Part shown: in pieces, positions 30,747 through 39,220 of the stretch | How positions within the stretch are numbered: position 1 is the first letter of the stretch | Layout: each line of letters starts with the position of its first letter | Assembly (NCBI GenBank): GCA_900770295.1 | Contig: CAAGJQ010000148.1 | Location: 1-51,618, forward strand | Length of the DNA stretch: 51,618 bases | Direction: 5' to 3' | From: an uncultured Oscillibacter sp. | GTDB lineage: Bacteria; Bacillota; Clostridia; Oscillospirales; Oscillospiraceae | Notes under the pieces: generated by a model | Database searches by the model: none | What the model was told of the DNA's origin: nothing | What the model saw: the letters and a program-made list of their open reading frames with translations, nothing else | Made by a program: the position numbers and the translations under genes

Positions 30747-31880
30747 ATGATCTATTTGGACCACGCCGCCACCACCCCCGTCCCCCGGGAGGTGGCCGAC
30801 GCCATGTACGAAGTGCTGACCGAACAGTTCGGCAACCCCAGCTCCCAGTATCAGCTGGGTCTGGACATGAAGCGCCGGGTGGAGGACTGGCGGAGGACCG
30901 TGGCCGGGGCGCTGGGCTGTGAGGCGAAGCAGCTCTTTTTCACCTCCTGCGGCACGGAGGGCGACAACTGGGCCGTCACGGCTGCCTGCTGGCAGAACCG
31001 GCATCTGGGAAAGCACATCGTCACCACGTCGGTGGAGCACAACGCCGTGCTGGAGGCCTGCAAGTGGATGGAAAAGCAGGGCTATGAGGTCACCTACGTG
31101 GCCCCCGACGGAAACGGGGACATCACGGCGGAGCAGGTGCTCGCCGCCGTGCGGCCGGACACGGCGCTGGTGTCCGTCATGTTGGTGAACAACGAGCTGG
31201 GCAACCTCTACCCCGTCGCGGACATCGCCCGGGGCCTTGCGGCGAAGAACCCCAAAACCCTGCTCCACACCGACGCCGTCCAGGGCTTTTTGAAGGTGCC
31301 CTTCACCGCCAAAGCCCTGGGCGCCGACTTCATCACCATCTCCGCCCACAAGATCGGCGGTCCCAAGGGCGTGGGCGCGCTGTACATCGGCCCCCGGGTC
31401 CGGAATCCCCGGCCCCTGCTGGCCGGCGGCGGGCAGGAGGGCGGCCTCCGCTCCGGCACCGAGGCCACGGCCCAGATCGCCGGTTTCGCCAAGGCGGTGG
31501 AGCTGCGGACGGACGGGCTGGCGGAGAAGCTGGCCCACATGTCCAACATCAAAGCCTACGCCAAGGAGCGGCTGGCGGGCATTCCCGACCTCCGGTTCAT
31601 CGGAGACGGCACCGCGCCCCATGTGCTCTCTGTGTCCCTGGCGGGCTGGCCCAGCCAGAACATCGTCAACGACCTGAGCAGTCAGGGCATCTGCATCTCC
31701 GCCGGCTCCGCCTGCCATCAGGGCAAGCCCAGCCATGTGGTGGCGGCGCTGAAGCTGCCGAAGCGGGTGGCCGGCGGCGTCATCCGCCTGAGCTTCGGCC
31801 CGGAGACCACCGAGGCGGACATCGACGCCTGCGCCGAGGCCCTGCGGCGGCACCACGACACCCGGATGCCCATGCTGTGA
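30747..31880 (+). CDS. Cysteine desulfurase (NifS/IscS-like, class V aminotransferase)
   Basis: This is a 377-residue PLP enzyme. It begins MIYLDHAATTPVP, with SCGTEGDN, TSVEHNAVLEAC, HTDAVQ, the PLP-binding Lys in ISAHKIGGPKG (near residue 201), and GGGQEGGLRSGTEA. The mobile-loop Cys is in SAGSACHQG (near 325), which fits group I NifS/IscS enzymes. It supplies persulfide sulfur for Fe-S clusters or tRNA thiolation. GAGGAGG lies six bases before the ATG. No iscU neighbour is present, but mnmA lies 2.4 kb downstream, which suggests sulfur delivery to tRNA as one use. Confidence 0.93.
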   Translation: MIYLDHAATTPVPREVADAMYEVLTEQFGNPSSQYQLGLDMKRRVEDWRRTVAGALGCEAKQLFFTSCGTEGDNWAVTAACWQNRHLGKHIVTTSVEHNAVLEACKWMEKQGYEVTYVAPDGNGDITAEQVLAAVRPDTALVSVMLVNNELGNLYPVADIARGLAAKNPKTLLHTDAVQGFLKVPFTAKALGADFITISAHKIGGPKGVGALYIGPRVRNPRPLLAGGGQEGGLRSGTEATAQIAGFAKAVELRTDGLAEKLAHMSNIKAYAKERLAGIPDLRFIGDGTAPHVLSVSLAGWPSQNIVNDLSSQGICISAGSACHQGKPSHVVAALKLPKRVAGGVIRLSFGPETTEADIDACAEALRRHHDTRMPML

Positions 31881-31885
31881 ATGTT

Positions 31886-32000
31886 CGAGGGGGAGCAGGC
31901 TCCCCCTCGACCTCCCCCTCACCAGTCTGCGGACTGGTGTGTGCGCCCCAAGGGCGCACGAGTCAAAGTATTTTTGTCAGGTACACGCCCTGACAAAAAT
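31886..32000. repeat. Cluster of four hairpins after the cysteine desulfurase gene
   Basis: In order: CGAGGGGGA/TCCCCCTCG (31886-31909), ACCAGTC/GACTGGT (31921-31938), GTGCGCCC/GGGCGCAC (31941-31959), and TTTTTGTCAGG/CCTGACAAAAA (31971-32000). The last has the form of a bidirectional terminator. The stacked arrangement resembles a dispersed intergenic repeat element as much as a simple terminator. Confidence 0.65.
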
Positions 32001-32031
32001 CATTGAAATTTTACCGACGAAGGATATCATC

Positions 32032-33420
32032 ATGTTCAAACATCTCCGCCGGGAGCCCGGCTTTTACAGACGGCTGTGGAAGCTGTCCCTGCCGGTGATC
32101 CTGCAAAACCTCATCACCTTCTCCCTGGGGCTGATCGACACCTTCATGGTCAGCCAGCTGGGCAACGAGGAGATGGCCGCCGTCTCCTCCGCCAACGTGC
32201 CGGTATTTCTGCTCATCAGCATCGTGTTCGGGTTCCAGAGCGGCCTGGGCATTCTGGTGAGCCAGTACTGGGGCAAGGGCGACCTGAAAAACATCAACCG
32301 CGCCCTGGGCGTGGCCTGCTTCCTGGGCGTCGGCGTCACCGCCGTGCTGGCGGTGGTGTTCGCTCTGTTCCCTGTGCAGGTGATGGACCTGCTGTCCAAC
32401 CGCCACGACCTGAGCCTGCTGGGGGCGCCGTACCTCCAGGTCATCGGCTTCTCCTACGTGTTCAACATGCTCTCCTCCCTCTACGCCAGCGCCCAGCGCA
32501 GCGTGGAGAACTCCACCTTCGGCATGAAGCTCTTCGGCTTTTCCACGGTGCTGAACACCGTGCTGAACTACCTGCTGATCTTCGGCCACGGCGGCTTCCC
32601 CGCCCTGGGCGTCCGGGGCGCGGCCGTGGCCACGCTGCTGGCCCGGATGAGCGAGTTCGTCATCTGCGTGGTCTGCGCCGTCCGCAGCAGGAGCATCCCC
32701 CTGGACCTGGGCCGCTTCCTGCGGCCGGGGACGGACATGGTACGCCGGTTTTTGAAATACGCCTCCCCGGTGGTGCTGAACGAGACCGCATGGGGCCTGG
32801 GCAACTCCCTGCTGACGGTCATCCTGGGCTACACCGACAACTCCGTGGAGATGCTGGCGGCCAACGCCGTCATGGGCAATCTGAACCGGCTGTTTTTGGT
32901 GGTGTGCTTCGGTCTCGGCGCCGCCACGGCGGTCATCGTGGGCAAGGCCATCGGCGAGGGAAAGTCCAGGGACGACGTCATGTCCCTGAGTCAGGCGCTG
33001 CTGTGGTTCGCCGTTCTGGTGGGCGGCGCCGTGGGGCTGGTAGCCCTGGCGCTGGTGCCCACGCTGTTCGTGCCCGTCATCTTCCCCATGTTCAAGCTGT
33101 TCGGCCAGTCCGCCGCCATTGCCACCGCCCTGGCGGTGGCGGGCTTCGTCACCATCCCCCTCCACGCCTACGCCATCTCCGCCGTCACCGGCGTGCTGCG
33201 GGCGGGCGGCGACGTGGCCTTCTCCACCACCCTGGACCTGGGGCCCCAGTGGCTTTTGTGCCTGCCCGTGACGGCGCTGTGCGCCCTGGTGCTGAAAACC
33301 GGCGCCTGGCCCATCGCCTTCGCCATCCAGCTGGAGTGCATCGTCAAGTCGCCGCTGTGCGCCTGGCGCATCAACGGCGGCAAGTGGATCCATGATGTCA
33401 CAAGGGGGTATGAGACATGA
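32032..33420 (+). CDS. MATE-family efflux transporter
   Basis: This 462-residue membrane protein has two MatE domains and about twelve spans. It begins FYRRLWKLSLPVILQNLITFSLGLIDTFMVSQLGNEEMAAVSSAN, diagnostic of the family, and continues with a GFQSGLGILVSQYWGKGD loop. The second half repeats the pattern from RFLKYASPVVLNETAWGLG. The start at 32032 has a modest AAGGA site; a longer in-frame extension to 31939 runs through the hairpin cluster and is unlikely. Its last four bases (ATGA) overlap the next gene, so the exporter and the rRNA methyltransferase are co-translated. Such RlmA-like partners of exporters can give resistance to antibiotics. Confidence 0.93.
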   Translation: MFKHLRREPGFYRRLWKLSLPVILQNLITFSLGLIDTFMVSQLGNEEMAAVSSANVPVFLLISIVFGFQSGLGILVSQYWGKGDLKNINRALGVACFLGVGVTAVLAVVFALFPVQVMDLLSNRHDLSLLGAPYLQVIGFSYVFNMLSSLYASAQRSVENSTFGMKLFGFSTVLNTVLNYLLIFGHGGFPALGVRGAAVATLLARMSEFVICVVCAVRSRSIPLDLGRFLRPGTDMVRRFLKYASPVVLNETAWGLGNSLLTVILGYTDNSVEMLAANAVMGNLNRLFLVVCFGLGAATAVIVGKAIGEGKSRDDVMSLSQALLWFAVLVGGAVGLVALALVPTLFVPVIFPMFKLFGQSAAIATALAVAGFVTIPLHAYAISAVTGVLRAGGDVAFSTTLDLGPQWLLCLPVTALCALVLKTGAWPIAFAIQLECIVKSPLCAWRINGGKWIHDVTRGYET

Positions 33421-34238
33421 GCCTGTTCCGCTGTCCCGTCTGCGGCGGGCCGCTGGTCCGGGAGGAGCGGGCCTACCGCTGCGAAAAGGGCCACAGCTAC
33501 GACCTCGCCAGGGAGGGCTACACCTACCTGCTGCCCCCCAACCAGAAGCACTCCGCCGCCCCCGGCGACGACAAGGGCATGGCCGCCGCACGGCGGGAAT
33601 TCCTGTCCAAAGGGTATTATGCTCCGCTCCTGAATACGCTTTGTAGTCAGATTCTGGCCTGTTCCGGCGACGCCCCCGTGCTGCTGGACACCGGCTGCGG
33701 CGAGGGGTACTACACCGCCGGCATCTATCACGCTCTGCAAAACGCCGGGAAAACGCCCCGGATGGCGGGCATCGATATCTCCAAGTTCATCCTCCGCTCC
33801 GCCGCGAAGCGGGAAAAGGCCATCGAGTTCGCCGTGGCCTCCTCCTACCACCTGCCGGTGGCGGACGGGACCGTGGACATCCTGCTGAACTGCTTCTCCC
33901 CCCTGGCGCTGGACGAGTTCCGCCGGGTGCTGAAGCCCGGCGGGCGGTTCTTCTACGTGGTCCCGGCGGCGGACCACCTGTGGGAGATGAAGCAGGTCCT
34001 CTATGACCGGCCCTATCCCAACGAGGAGAAGGAGACGCCCTACGAGGGCTTCGCCTACGAGGCCATCGTCCCCGTGGATGATACCATCACGCTGGAGAGC
34101 CAGGCGGACATCCACGCCCTGTTCCAGATGACGCCCTACTACTGGAAAACCCCCAGGGCGGGGGCGGAGCGGCTGGCGGCGCTGGACCGCCTGACCACCC
34201 GCATCGCCTTTCGGGTCCATGTGTTCCGGAAGCTCTGA
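33417..34238 (+). CDS. rlmA: RlmA-like 23S rRNA (guanine-N1) methyltransferase
   Basis: This is a 273-residue protein. A zinc finger at residues 6-28 (CPVCGG...CEKGHSYD) precedes a leader FDLAREGY-like element (YDLAREGYTYLL) typical of RlmA proteins. The SAM-binding motif is VLLDTGCGEGYYT near residue 95, followed by GIDISKF and VDILLNCFSPL. E. coli RlmA methylates G745 and TlrB methylates G748 of 23S rRNA, the latter giving tylosin resistance; which site is used here cannot be told. The start overlaps the MATE stop by 4 nt. Confidence 0.88.
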   Translation: MSLFRCPVCGGPLVREERAYRCEKGHSYDLAREGYTYLLPPNQKHSAAPGDDKGMAAARREFLSKGYYAPLLNTLCSQILACSGDAPVLLDTGCGEGYYTAGIYHALQNAGKTPRMAGIDISKFILRSAAKREKAIEFAVASSYHLPVADGTVDILLNCFSPLALDEFRRVLKPGGRFFYVVPAADHLWEMKQVLYDRPYPNEEKETPYEGFAYEAIVPVDDTITLESQADIHALFQMTPYYWKTPRAGAERLAALDRLTTRIAFRVHVFRKL

Positions 34239-34245
34239 CGGCACG

Positions 34246-34276
34246 AAAAGCGCACCCTCCCGGGTGCGCTTTTTTA
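34246..34276. terminator. Terminator between rlmA and mnmA
   Basis: An AAGCGCACCC / GGGTGCGCTT stem flanked by A4 and T6 serves both converging genes. Confidence 0.9.
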
Positions 34277-34279
34277 TGC

Positions 34280-35359
34280 TTACAGGGCCTTCGTGATGGT
34301 CCCGCCGCCCAGCACCGTGTCTCCCCGGTACAGGACCACCGCCTGGCCCGTGGTGATGGCCCGCTGGGGCTCGTCGAAGGTCAGGCGCACGGCGCCGTTT
34401 TCCGCCGGTTCCGCCGTGGCGGCTTTTTCCACCTGGCGGTAGCGGACCTTGGCCGTGACCCGCGTGGGGCCCGTCAGGCCCGGGACGGCGCCCCAGACCC
34501 AGTCCTCCGCCAGCAGCTCCCGGCCGTACAGGGCGGACTCCGGCCCCACGGTGACGGTGTTGTCCGCCATGGACTTGCCGCAAACGTACAGCGGCTCCGG
34601 CCCGCTGACGCCCAGTCCCTTCCGCTGGCCCAGCGTGTAGCGTACCGCGCCCTTGTGCCGCCCCAGCACATGGCCCTCCCGGTCCAGAATGTCCCCGGGC
34701 GGGTACTGTTTGCCCGTATACCGTTCCAGAAAGGCGGCGTAGTCGCCGTCCGGCACAAAGCAGATGTCCTGGCTGTCGTGCTTTCGAGCGTTGCAGAAGC
34801 CCTGCTCCTCCGCGATCTTCCGGACCTCCGGCTTATGAAGCCCGCCCAGAGGGAACAGGGTCCGGGAGAGCTGCTCCTGGGTCATGGAGGCCAGCACATA
34901 GCTCTGGTCCCGGTCCGGGTCCGCCGCCTTCTCCAGCGCCCACCGCCCGGTGGACGGGTCCCGGACAATTCTGGCGTAATGGCCGGTGGCGATGTAGTCC
35001 ATGCCCAGCACCTGCGCCCGGTGGAAGAGATAGCCGAATTTCAGATAGCGGTTGCAGTCGATGCAGGGGTTGGGGGTGTCCCCCCGCTCATAGCTGTCCG
35101 CGAATTTCCGCATGACCTGCTCGTCAAAGGTCTCGCAGAAATTGAACACATAGTGCTGGATGCCCAGCCGCCGGGCCACGCTCCGGGCGTCCTCCACATC
35201 CTCCAGTGCGCAGCAGGTGTGCCCCTTGCGGCCCACCTGCTCGTTTTGATACAGCTTCATGGTGACGCCCACGCACTCGTATCCCTGCTGCTGCAGCAGC
35301 CACGCCGCCACGCTGGAATCCACGCCGCCGCTCATGGCCACCAAAACCCGTTTTCCCAT
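34280..35359 (-). CDS. mnmA: tRNA-specific 2-thiouridylase MnmA
   Basis: This is a 359-residue enzyme that thiolates U34 of glutamate, lysine and glutamine tRNAs. The PP-loop ATP-binding motif is AMSGGVDSSVAAW at the N-terminus. The catalytic Cys pair is in GDTPNPCIDCNRYLKF (near 100-106) and HDSQDICFVPDGDY (near 200), and the C-terminal barrel begins around 270 (GPTRVTAKVRY). The start at 35359 is preceded by GGAAG; the frame is open seven more codons. A consensus promoter (TTGACA-17-TATAAT) is 37 bp upstream. Sulfur would come from a cysteine desulfurase such as the one at 30747. Confidence 0.96.
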   Translation of the reverse strand: MGKRVLVAMSGGVDSSVAAWLLQQQGYECVGVTMKLYQNEQVGRKGHTCCALEDVEDARSVARRLGIQHYVFNFCETFDEQVMRKFADSYERGDTPNPCIDCNRYLKFGYLFHRAQVLGMDYIATGHYARIVRDPSTGRWALEKAADPDRDQSYVLASMTQEQLSRTLFPLGGLHKPEVRKIAEEQGFCNARKHDSQDICFVPDGDYAAFLERYTGKQYPPGDILDREGHVLGRHKGAVRYTLGQRKGLGVSGPEPLYVCGKSMADNTVTVGPESALYGRELLAEDWVWGAVPGLTGPTRVTAKVRYRQVEKAATAEPAENGAVRLTFDEPQRAITTGQAVVLYRGDTVLGGGTITKAL

Positions 35360-35395
35360 GTTTATTCTTCCTACTTCCATAGTATTTTCATAGGA

Positions 35396-35424
35396 ATTAT
35401 AGAGGACAGAGGGCCGCCTGTCAA
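35396..35424 (-). promoter_or_regulatory. Consensus promoter of mnmA
   Basis: On the minus strand TTGACA is followed after exactly 17 bp by TATAAT. Both boxes match the vegetative consensus fully. Confidence 0.85.
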
Positions 35425-35437
35425 GATAAAATAAGAG

Positions 35438-35708
35438 GGACCGCCGTCACCGGCGGTCCACAGACTGTCGATAAACCCGAAAATCCAGCGCAACGGGAAG
35501 GAAGATAGTTACGAAAGACTGCGCCCGCAGGAGCGATTCGGAGCGCAACCGCCGCGCAGCGGCGGCGCTTGGCGCGGAGATAACCCAGGAAGGGTGTCTT
35601 TCGTTTTTAATCATAAGTTTTTCTGAACTTTTTAAGTTCAGAAAAACTTGCATCAGCTTGGCGAAAAGACTTTTTCGCCAAGCTGAGGACCGCCGTCACC
35701 GGCGGTCC
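35438..35708. repeat. Intergenic repeat segment bounded by duplicated hairpins
   Basis: The hairpin GGACCGCCGT-CA-CCGGCGGTCC occurs at 35438-35459 and again, base for base, at 35687-35708. Between them are further inverted repeats: CCGCCGC/GCGGCGG near 35550, an AAGTTTTTCTGAAC/GTTCAGAAAAACTT pair near 35613-35649, and AGCTTGGCGAAAA/TTTTCGCCAAGCT near 35654-35683. The latter two look like terminators. No protein-coding frame is convincing. It looks like a dispersed repeat element or a duplication around a terminator. Confidence 0.7.
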
Positions 35709-35718
35709 TCAGCATCGT

Positions 35719-36327
35719 TTATTGGAACTCCGGCACCAGAACGCCGTCCGTCTCCGGGCCCACCTCAAAGGAGGGGCCGTCCAGCCGGTGGACCTTCTCC
35801 GCCGGCCACAGGGCCAGGAAGTCCTCCACCCCCGCCACATTGGGCAGGCCGTAGGGCGCGTGGTGATAGTGCATGGGCACCGCGCATCTGGCGCCGATAT
35901 CGTCACAGACCCGCTTGGCCCCATGGGCGTCCACGGTGTAGACACCGCCCACCGGCACCAGCACCGCGTCCACCGGGCCGATGGCCGCCAGCTGCTCCGC
36001 TGTCAGCTGATGCCCCAGGTCCCCCAGATGGGCCACGGACACGCCGCCGGCGGTGAAGATGCGGATGGTGTTGGGGCCCCGCAGAGCGCCGCCCCGGTCA
36101 TCGTGGCAGGTTGCCACCTCCCGGACGGTGAAGGGGCTCTCCCGCCCCGGCAGCAGCTCCACCCGGTCCACCGCGTCGTGGTCGAAGTGGTGGTGGCTGC
36201 AAAATACCTCGTGGGCCTGCGTCCGCAGGTCCGGGTAGCCCTCCACGCCGGTGTAGGGGTCCGTGACGATCCTGTATCCGTCCTGCTCCAGCAGGAAGCA
36301 GGCGTGTCCCAGCCAGGTCAGTTTCAT
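35719..36327 (-). CDS. UPF0173-type metal-dependent hydrolase
   Basis: This is a 202-residue metallo-beta-lactamase-fold protein. It begins MKLTWLGHACFLLEQDGYRIVTDPYTG, with the metal motif HHHFDHD near residue 45, further ligands in ATCHDD and HLGDLGH, and MHYHHAP near the C-terminus. The family's substrate is unknown. GAGGAGG precedes the ATG by seven bases. It is read leftward into the duplicated hairpin, which probably terminates it. Confidence 0.88.
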   Translation of the reverse strand: MKLTWLGHACFLLEQDGYRIVTDPYTGVEGYPDLRTQAHEVFCSHHHFDHDAVDRVELLPGRESPFTVREVATCHDDRGGALRGPNTIRIFTAGGVSVAHLGDLGHQLTAEQLAAIGPVDAVLVPVGGVYTVDAHGAKRVCDDIGARCAVPMHYHHAPYGLPNVAGVEDFLALWPAEKVHRLDGPSFEVGPETDGVLVPEFQ

Positions 36328-36349
36328 ATGCAATCCTCCTCAGCATGGT

Positions 36350-36378
36350 AAAAGAGGCGGGCCTCCCCGCCTCTTCTA
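36350..36378 (-). terminator. Terminator of the DUF4349 gene
   Basis: An AGAGGCGGG / CCCGCCTCT stem is followed by TTTT on the minus strand, just past the end of the DUF4349 gene. Confidence 0.75.
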
Positions 36379-36389
36379 TCATACCAGCT

Positions 36390-37304
36390 TTATTCCGGCT
36401 TGTCATCCGGCTTTTTTTCCGGGGCGTCTCTCCGGTTCCGTCTCCGCTTCCGCACCACGCGGACCGCCGCGAACACGACCACCGCCAGCATCAGCACCCA
36501 CAGCCAGCCGTAGGCCAGCGCCACTGCCAGATCCTCCAGGCTGTCCATGAAGTTTGCAAGGCCCTGGGAGAAGGCCGTGCCCAGACGGGTGCCGAAGCTG
36601 TCCGGCACCTCCTCCACGGTGGAGAGCTTGTAGACCTCGCTGAGGGTGATGTACACCGTGGCGTAGTCCACCTTGCCGTCATACCGGCGCAGAGTGCCGG
36701 AGAGGTCGTCGATGGTCTGCTCCGTCTCGGAGATGGCGGACTCGATGGTGATGATGTCCTCCATCTTCTCCGCCTTGGCCAGCAGCGCCTGGAGCCGCTC
36801 CAGCTTGATCTGCTGGGTCTTGAGCCGCCCCTCGGTGTCGTAGTAGGCCTCGCTGACGTCCTCCTGGGTGGTGGAGCGCCAGGTCTCGTGGCACAGCTCC
36901 CCGGCCTGGTTCAGAAAGCTCTGATACCGCTCCGCCGGGACCCGGATGGTGTAATCCGCCCAGCGGGAGCCGCTGCCCCGCTTGCCGATGCTGCTGGACT
37001 CGAAGTACCCGCCGAACTGCTCCGTCAGGTCCGCCAGGGCCGATGTGGCCTCCTCAAAGGCGGTGGTCTCCATCTCCAGCTGGGCGGTGCAGATCAGCTT
37101 CTGTCCCCGGGTCTCCCCGGTCCCGCTGTCGTACTCCGCCTCCTCGTACACCGCGCCTCCGCCGTACTCGACAGCGGACTCCGCCGGCGCCGCGGCGTCA
37201 GCGGTGCTGTAAGACGCCGTGCTGGCGCTCTTGGACCCGCCGCAAGCGGTCAGGGCCAGCAGCAGCCATGCCGCCAGCAGCCCCGCAAGAACTCTTCTTC
37301 TCAT
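36390..37304 (-). CDS. DUF4349 lipoprotein with coiled coil
   Basis: This is a 304-residue membrane protein. A lipoprotein signal (VLAGLLAAWLLLALTACGG, lipid-modified Cys near residue 21) begins it. A DUF4349 domain follows, including YTIRVPAERYQSFLNQ, DVSEAYYDTEGRLKTQQIKLERLQALLAKAEKMEDIITIE, and AISETEQTIDDLSGTLRRY, which predict a long coiled coil. A second membrane span (WVLMLAVVVFAAVRVV) and a basic tail end the protein. The function is unknown; the fold suggests an envelope sensor or scaffold. AGGAGG is eight bases before the chosen ATG; a longer frame to 37349 lacks this site. Confidence 0.87.
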   Translation of the reverse strand: MRRRVLAGLLAAWLLLALTACGGSKSASTASYSTADAAAPAESAVEYGGGAVYEEAEYDSGTGETRGQKLICTAQLEMETTAFEEATSALADLTEQFGGYFESSSIGKRGSGSRWADYTIRVPAERYQSFLNQAGELCHETWRSTTQEDVSEAYYDTEGRLKTQQIKLERLQALLAKAEKMEDIITIESAISETEQTIDDLSGTLRRYDGKVDYATVYITLSEVYKLSTVEEVPDSFGTRLGTAFSQGLANFMDSLEDLAVALAYGWLWVLMLAVVVFAAVRVVRKRRRNRRDAPEKKPDDKPE

Positions 37305-37514
37305 ATCGCCATCCTCCTGTTCCGCCCCCGCTCTTCCACACAGGGACATTTGTCTTTATAGACGTCATGGCCACGGGGAAAGTTCCCGCCGTTTCCAAAA
37401 AACGCAAACTTTTTTCCATGCCTTGCCTTTTTCCCCGGGGCGCGGTACAATGGAACTGCTGTGATCCAGAGGGAAACAAGGAACATCCTATCTACATACC
37501 GGAGGAATACGATC

Positions 37515-38534
37515 ATGACTTATCAGGAAGTTTTGGCAAACGCCCGGACCTGCATGGGCCCCTACTGCAAGTCCTGTCCCACCTGCAACGGCCTGGCCTG
37601 CAAGAACCAGGTGCCCGGCCCCGGCGCCAAGGGCATCGGCACCGGCTTCATCCGCAACTATCAGAAGTGGCAGGAGCTGTGCGTCAACATGGACACCATC
37701 TGCGAGAACAAGCCCGTGGACACCTCCTTCGAGCTGTTCGGCCAGAAGGTGGACATCCCCGTGTTCGCCGCCCCCGTGGGCGCCATGCAGCTCCACTACG
37801 GCGACAAGTACAACGACTTACAGTACAACGACATCCTGGTCCCCGCCTGCGCCGAGGCCGGCATCGCCGCCTTCACCGGCGACGGCACCAACCCCGCCGT
37901 CATGGAGGCCGCCGCAGAGGCCCTGAAAAAGGCCAGCGGCTGCGGCGTGCCCACCATCAAGCCCTGGAACATGGAGACCATCCAGGAGAAGCTGGACCTG
38001 GTGAAGTCCGCCGATCCCTTTGCCATCGCCATGGACATCGACGCCGCCGGTCTGCCCTTCCTGAAGAACCTGACGCCTCCCGCCGGCAGCAAGACCGTGG
38101 AGGAGCTGAAGCAGATCGTGGCGTGGGCGGAGAAGCCCTTCATCCTCAAGGGCATCATGACGGTCAGCGGCGCCAAGAAGGCGCTGGAGGCCGGTGCCAA
38201 GGCCATCGTGGTCTCCAACCACGGCGGCCGCGTGCTGGACCAGTGCCCCGCCACCGCCGAGGTCCTGCCCGCCATCGCCGATGCTGTGGGCGGCCGGATG
38301 ACCATTCTGGTGGACGGCGGCATCCGCACCGGCATGGACGTGTTCAAGGCCCTGGCCCTGGGCGCCGACGCGGTGCTCATCGGCCGTCCCTTCGTGAACA
38401 TGGTCTACGGCGGCGGTGCCGAGGGCGTGAAGGTGTATGTGGAGAAGCTGAAGGCCGAGCTGGCCGACACCATGGCCATGTGCGGCGCCCACAGCCTCAG
38501 CGATATCAGCCGCTCCATGATCTACGGCTATTGA
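37515..38534 (+). CDS. FMN-dependent alpha-hydroxy acid dehydrogenase-like protein
   Basis: This is a 339-residue TIM-barrel flavoprotein. Conserved parts of the lactate/glycolate oxidase family are VFAAPVGAMQ, LKGIMTVSGAKKALEAGAKAIVVSNHGGRVLD (active-site His and Arg with FMN Lys) and ILVDGGIRTGMDVFKALALGADAVLIGRP. The first 30 residues hold five Cys (CMGPYCKSCPTCNGLAC), unusual for this family and able to bind a metal or Fe-S cluster. It probably oxidises a 2-hydroxy acid with an electron carrier; the substrate is unknown. GGAGG precedes the ATG. It is monocistronic. Confidence 0.87.
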   Translation: MTYQEVLANARTCMGPYCKSCPTCNGLACKNQVPGPGAKGIGTGFIRNYQKWQELCVNMDTICENKPVDTSFELFGQKVDIPVFAAPVGAMQLHYGDKYNDLQYNDILVPACAEAGIAAFTGDGTNPAVMEAAAEALKKASGCGVPTIKPWNMETIQEKLDLVKSADPFAIAMDIDAAGLPFLKNLTPPAGSKTVEELKQIVAWAEKPFILKGIMTVSGAKKALEAGAKAIVVSNHGGRVLDQCPATAEVLPAIADAVGGRMTILVDGGIRTGMDVFKALALGADAVLIGRPFVNMVYGGGAEGVKVYVEKLKAELADTMAMCGAHSLSDISRSMIYGY

Positions 38535-38568
38535 TCCAGCCCCCAAGGCCGAAAACATCATCTGCTGC

Positions 38569-38606
38569 GAAGCTCCCCTGCCTTTCCGGCGGGGGAGCTT
38601 CTCTTG
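38569..38606 (+). terminator. Terminator of the alpha-hydroxy acid dehydrogenase gene
   Basis: A GAAGCTCCCC / GGGGAGCTTC stem is followed by TCTT. Confidence 0.7.
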
Positions 38607-38715
38607 ACCGGCTGTTAAAACTTTTAAGCGGGCGGTAATCTGGGGCGGCAGATTTTGTGCAAGTTTAAGAAATTTGTTTGTTTTCTTAAATATTTATCGT
38701 ATTTTTTGTGCATAC

Positions 38716-38744
38716 TTCCATTTTTTCTTGATATGTCCTATAAT
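38716..38744 (+). promoter_or_regulatory. Promoter of the Lrp-LysE operon
   Basis: TTCCAT is followed after 17 bp by a perfect TATAAT, 26 bp before the start. The surrounding AT-rich DNA may hold Lrp sites. Confidence 0.6.
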
Positions 38745-38770
38745 ATGCAAAAATACTTTCAGAGGTTTTT

Positions 38771-39211
38771 ATGGACGAGATCGACTGCAAAATTCTGGCG
38801 GCCCTGAAGGAAAACGGGCGGGCCACTTCATCGGAGATCAGCAAAAAAGTCTCCCTGTCCGTCCCCGCGGTCGCGGAGCGGATCAGGAAGCTGGAGCAAT
38901 CCCATGTGATCGAACGGTACACGGTCAAACTCAACCAGAAAGCGCTGGGATATAACCTGATGGCCTTCATTCTGGTGAACATCGATGTCCCGGAAAATGT
39001 CGAGAGCTTCCGTAGGCAGATCATTCAGGAGCCGAATGTCCTGGAGTGCCATCACATTGCCGGACCCAACGACTATTTGCTGAAGGTCCTAGTGGCGGAC
39101 ACGGACGAGCTGGAGCACTTCATCTCTCACGCTCTGAAGGAGATCAAGGGCGTGATCAACTCCAACACCTTCATCCGGCTGTCCACGCTGAAAGACGAGC
39201 TCAATTTATAG
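38771..39211 (+). CDS. Lrp/AsnC-family regulator
   Basis: This is a 146-residue protein. An N-terminal helix-turn-helix (DEIDCKILAALKENGRATSSEISKKVSLSVPAVAERIRKLEQ) is followed by a RAM/ACT-like effector domain (LMAFILVNIDVP, VLECHHIAGPNDYLLKVLVADTDELEHFI). It should sense an amino acid and act as an oligomer. The LysE exporter gene starts 9 bp after its stop, so the regulator probably controls export of the sensed amino acid and its own operon. Confidence 0.93.
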   Translation: MDEIDCKILAALKENGRATSSEISKKVSLSVPAVAERIRKLEQSHVIERYTVKLNQKALGYNLMAFILVNIDVPENVESFRRQIIQEPNVLECHHIAGPNDYLLKVLVADTDELEHFISHALKEIKGVINSNTFIRLSTLKDELNL

Positions 39212-39220
39212 GAGGACGGT

